The notes beneath the pieces are model-generated. The model did not search any database. It saw only the letters and a list, made by a program, of their open reading frames with translations, and was not told where the DNA came from. This document shows, one piece after another, positions 31,647 to 33,285 of a stretch of 33,285 bases of DNA (position 1 is its first letter; each line of letters starts with the position of its first letter). The DNA comes from Acidobacteriaceae bacterium (GTDB lineage: Bacteria > Acidobacteriota > Terriglobia > Terriglobales > Acidobacteriaceae). Position numbers and translations under genes: made by a program. The stretch lies in contig PLXE01000064.1 in NCBI GenBank assembly GCA_003151335.1, positions 1 through 33,285 on the forward strand. Reading direction: 5' to 3'.

Positions 31647-33110
31647 TCACTTCCATTTAAAGATGCTTATGACACTCGAAAAGTCGTCCGTCCAGACCTT
31701 CGATCCCGGTTTGCTAAGCAGCGGCCTCCATCTTGAATCACCTACCAGCTTGCCCAAATCATTTGAGCTGCGTCCAATGACCGCCCAAACAGACGGGAAC
31801 CTCCCGTTCTTCGTCTGGGCCTCACTGATGCGTGTGTCCCTTTCGATCAAGCAGATCAAACCGGCGTCCCCGGCAAGGCTCGCAACCACCGGCTGCAGAT
31901 CAAGGTAGCTGTTGCTGATATGGAAGACCAAAATCCCAGTTGGCGTGAGCTTCTTGAGGTAAAGCTGTAATGCCTCCCGGGTGAGCAAATGCGCAGGGAT
32001 GGAGTCCCCACTGAAAGCATCGATGACGATGAGGCCATAGGAATGGTCCGGGGCCGCCTTGAGCGACATCCGGGCGTCGCCGAGCACTACCCGAACATTC
32101 GGGTTGCAATCTCGAAGGAAAGTAAAGTATTGGGGATCTTGGGCAATGCGCTCTACCGCAGGATCAATCTCGTAATAGGTCAGCTGCTGCGGGGGACTTA
32201 CATAACATGTCATTGAACCAGCGCCAAGACCCACAATGGCGACTTGGTTCTCATCCGAACTCCCAGAGAAGGCGTCGAACACCTGTCCGATGGGTCCAGC
32301 TTTTGTGTAGTACGCCAGCGGCTCCTTGGACCTTGCTGGGTCTAAGCTCTGCATACCATGTACCGTCCCTCCATGAGAGATCCGTCGGAATTGCCTCTCG
32401 TCGTCATCGGTGACTCGATATACCCCAAAGAAACTCCGCTCCGCATGCAGTAGGTGGCCATACGATCCCGTATATAAAGTGCTGGCGAGAAATATGGCTG
32501 TCAGGCCGGCAGCAAACCGGATGGGGCGTCTGCCGAATGACAAGCACCACTCCAGGGAGAAGCCAAAGATTAGGATACCCATCGCGAGCCCGGGCTTCCG
32601 TCCCAAAGCTTGCAAAATCAAAATGACGGCCAGCAGACTTAGCCCCAGGATGACTGGCAACAGAAAGTCCAGCCTACGGGCACGCTGAGTGTTTTCCTTG
32701 ACATCGATCGCTGGACGCAGCAATGCAGCCAGGACCAGGACCAGTGGAAGTTCAATCACCGAGTGGAAGATCACTGGGGCAATCAATGCATTGAAAATCC
32801 CGCCAAGGACTCCGCCGACCGAGATCCAGAGATAAAATTCGGTGAGATGCCTTGCGGATGGACGGCTGTGCGCCAGTTCGCCATGACAAACCATGGCCAC
32901 GCCCAGGAGTGTGAGAAGATCCAGCGGGATCCATGCCAGGATGGGCAGCCTCGATCCAGAGACAATTGGAAAAGCCGCAGCGAGAATCAGAAGCGGGAGT
33001 CTCCGAATCAACCAGTCGTGCGAAACAAGAGGTTTGCGCGCGAAGACGAAAACAAAGCTGAGCAGATAAAACGCCAGGGGCAGAACCCAGAGGAGAGGAA
33101 TTGGCGGCAA
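31647..33110 (-). CDS. Membrane spermidine synthase-like protein, 5' part interrupted
   Basis: 487 aa from TTG 33110, but the same frame is open and protein-like up to 33230 (RWVVLAFVPASLTLGITTAL just upstream), with no ATG or GTG there. Residues 1-225 hold about seven TM helices. Residues about 235-487 are a spermidine synthase-like Rossmann domain: SAM-type loop VAIVGLGAGSMTCYV, YYEIDPAV, LGDARMSL and LIVIDAFSGDSIPAHLLT. The family is the fused MFS/spermidine synthase-like membrane proteins, whose substrate is mostly unproven; full-length members are longer at the N-terminus. A TAG at 33231-33233 cuts the frame, so the gene may be a pseudogene or start at an unusual codon. Confidence 0.7.
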   Translation of the reverse strand: MPPIPLLWVLPLAFYLLSFVFVFARKPLVSHDWLIRRLPLLILAAAFPIVSGSRLPILAWIPLDLLTLLGVAMVCHGELAHSRPSARHLTEFYLWISVGGVLGGIFNALIAPVIFHSVIELPLVLVLAALLRPAIDVKENTQRARRLDFLLPVILGLSLLAVILILQALGRKPGLAMGILIFGFSLEWCLSFGRRPIRFAAGLTAIFLASTLYTGSYGHLLHAERSFFGVYRVTDDDERQFRRISHGGTVHGMQSLDPARSKEPLAYYTKAGPIGQVFDAFSGSSDENQVAIVGLGAGSMTCYVSPPQQLTYYEIDPAVERIAQDPQYFTFLRDCNPNVRVVLGDARMSLKAAPDHSYGLIVIDAFSGDSIPAHLLTREALQLYLKKLTPTGILVFHISNSYLDLQPVVASLAGDAGLICLIERDTRISEAQTKNGRFPSVWAVIGRSSNDLGKLVGDSRWRPLLSKPGSKVWTDDFSSVISIFKWK

Positions 33111-33285
33111 CTCGGTGGTGAGGGCTGTGGTGATACCCAGAGTGAGACTGGCGGGAACGAAGGCCAGGACGACCCAGCGAAATCGCCTTCCATGAGAAGG
33201 CCGGTCGCAGTCAAGTTCTGTTTTGCCTTCCTAGATTCCACCTTCCTTTCTTAGCGGCGAGTTTTTCAGAGCGGCCCACAGCCGT
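33111..33285 (-). pseudogene. Upstream continuation of the spermidine synthase-like gene across an in-frame TAG
   Basis: From the window edge the minus-strand frame reads RLWAALKNSPLRKEGGI, then TAG (33231-33233), then EGKTELDCDRPSHGRRFRWV, and joins the called gene without a shift. RPSHGRRFRWVVLAFVPASL closely resembles the segment that joins the two halves in full-length family members. The rest of the 5' end lies outside the window. Confidence 0.5.

Noticed and set aside
1-33285. CRISPR array, prophage, integron or toxin-antitoxin locus
   Set aside because: No regularly spaced repeats, cas, integrase or toxin-like genes were seen on either strand. The repeats present are dispersed palindromes and short tandem units.

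Overview
The window looks like a piece of chromosome from an Acidobacteriota bacterium, probably a Koribacter/Terriglobia-like lineage. The evidence is moderately GC-rich DNA, several small protein families that I recall mainly from that phylum, many orphan genes in short transcription units, and intergenic DNA full of dispersed short palindromic elements of a type common in those genomes. No rRNA, CRISPR array, phage or transposase gene was seen. The lineage call is inference from gene style and not from a marker gene.

Layout. 1-420: repeat-derived DNA and tRNA-Gly(CCC). 498-1847 (minus): a [2Fe-2S] ferredoxin fused to a SAM methyltransferase. 2134-2887: MerR-type regulator plus a small zinc-ribbon-like protein. 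3352-3807 (minus): NuoI-type 2x[4Fe-4S] protein. 4042-6998: orphan secretin, then a lipoprotein with Ig-like BIG2 domains and a frameshifted remnant of a third domain. 7160-7646: a conserved 75-aa protein with its own promoter, a long leader and a terminator. 7718-8884: RibBA-like riboflavin enzyme with altered active sites. 9117-10269 (minus): ferritin-like di-iron protein and a Cys/His-rich orphan. 10662-15045 (minus): NtrC-type sigma-54 activator and a PDZ/GAF/PAS histidine kinase, divergent from an AtoE-type short-chain fatty acid transporter (15432-16862). 17142-18182: pseudopilin-like protein with tandem repeats.

18278-24199 holds a zinc alcohol dehydrogenase followed by hypF-hypC-hypD-hypE, a tightly packed [NiFe]-hydrogenase maturation operon that makes the Fe(CN)2CO group. 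hypA, hypB and the hydrogenase subunits are not in the window. 24340-26535: CBS-pair protein and an S1-domain protein. 26602-26901: tRNA-Val(TAC) and tRNA-Asp(GTC) behind a good promoter. 27020-31302: bifunctional FtcD, an exported protein of unknown role and a TPR lipoprotein-like exported protein. The right edge carries a degraded methyltransferase tail and a membrane spermidine synthase-like gene (minus) whose reading frame is broken by a TAG near the window end.

Most likely functional links: the kinase/activator pair with AtoE resembles the E. coli AtoS-AtoC-atoE arrangement; the divergent region between them carries a repeated GTTACT motif, and the atoE leader can hide its ribosome binding site in a hairpin. 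HypF, C, D and E form one pathway. The secretin and the pseudopilin may belong to one secretion/pilus apparatus encoded elsewhere.
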